Below are positions 63,948 to 64,000 of a DNA stretch of 64,000 nt, piece by piece. A model generated the notes under the pieces. The model was given only the letters and a program-made list of their open reading frames with translations. It ran no database searches and was not told where the DNA came from. This stretch comes from Paramecium octaurelia (taxonomy: Eukaryota > Ciliophora > Oligohymenophorea > Peniculida > Parameciidae). The translations under genes and the position numbers were made by a program. Each line of letters starts with the position of its first letter. The first letter of the stretch is position 1. The stretch lies in NCBI GenBank assembly GCA_905182995.1, contig CAJJDP010000011.1, positions 136,432 to 200,431 of the forward strand. The letters are read 5' to 3'.

Positions 63948-64000
63948 GATTGATTGAATTATTAAATCTGATGATTATTAAAAATTATTCGACAATCCTT

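Noticed and set aside
1-64000. CRISPR arrays, bacterial operons, ribosome binding sites, tRNA or rRNA genes
   Set aside because: The DNA is eukaryotic. No spaced direct repeats of CRISPR type, and no tRNA or rRNA signature, were seen by eye.

Overview
The window is macronuclear DNA of a ciliate, almost certainly Paramecium (aurelia group likely). It is very AT-rich. Genes are read through only when TAA and TAG are glutamine and TGA is the sole stop. Coding frames are interrupted by 19-30 nt introns that nearly all begin GTA and end AG. Genes are packed with short spacers on both strands. All gene models below were read by eye with that code, and intron lengths were checked for frame closure (total coding length divisible by three). 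No sequence search was possible, so family names rest on recognised motifs.

Layout. 0.1-7.5 kb: an acylated MAP3K-like kinase (-), a broken acid-ceramidase-like gene (+), two tandem RING-CH membrane proteins (+), two small unknown genes (+), and a mitochondrial 2-oxoglutarate/malate-type carrier (-). 7.5-10.2 kb: a 1345-bp sequence present twice, identical as far as compared, on either side of a single N. This looks like an unmerged contig overlap rather than a real duplication. 10.4-12.4 kb: a VWA-domain protein (+). 12.4-15.5 kb: a gene-poor, probably decayed stretch. 15.8-17.5 kb: two unknown genes in convergent orientation.

17.7-39.1 kb: one giant gene, about 7107 codons, encoding a secreted protein built from dozens of diverged beta-rich modules. 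One exon of about 20.5 kb carries nearly all of it. 39.3-42.4 kb: a calcium-dependent protein kinase with EF-hands and an unknown basic protein. 43.2-48.7 kb: a trichocyst matrix protein (-), a multi-pass RING-finger membrane protein (+) and a metallo-beta-lactamase fused to two cyclic-nucleotide-binding domains (+). 48.8-58.9 kb: a second giant gene, about 3339 codons, for a cysteine-periodic surface-antigen-like protein. 59-64 kb (all -): a UBTD1/2-like ubiquitin-domain protein, a small basic protein, a pepsin-family aspartyl protease and an adenylate-kinase-like P-loop protein.

Together the genes suggest cell-surface and secretory functions (two giant exported proteins, trichocyst matrix protein, secreted protease) interspersed with Ca2+, cyclic-nucleotide and ubiquitin signalling. 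Ciliate chromosomes do not use operons, so neighbourhood alone is weak evidence of shared function.
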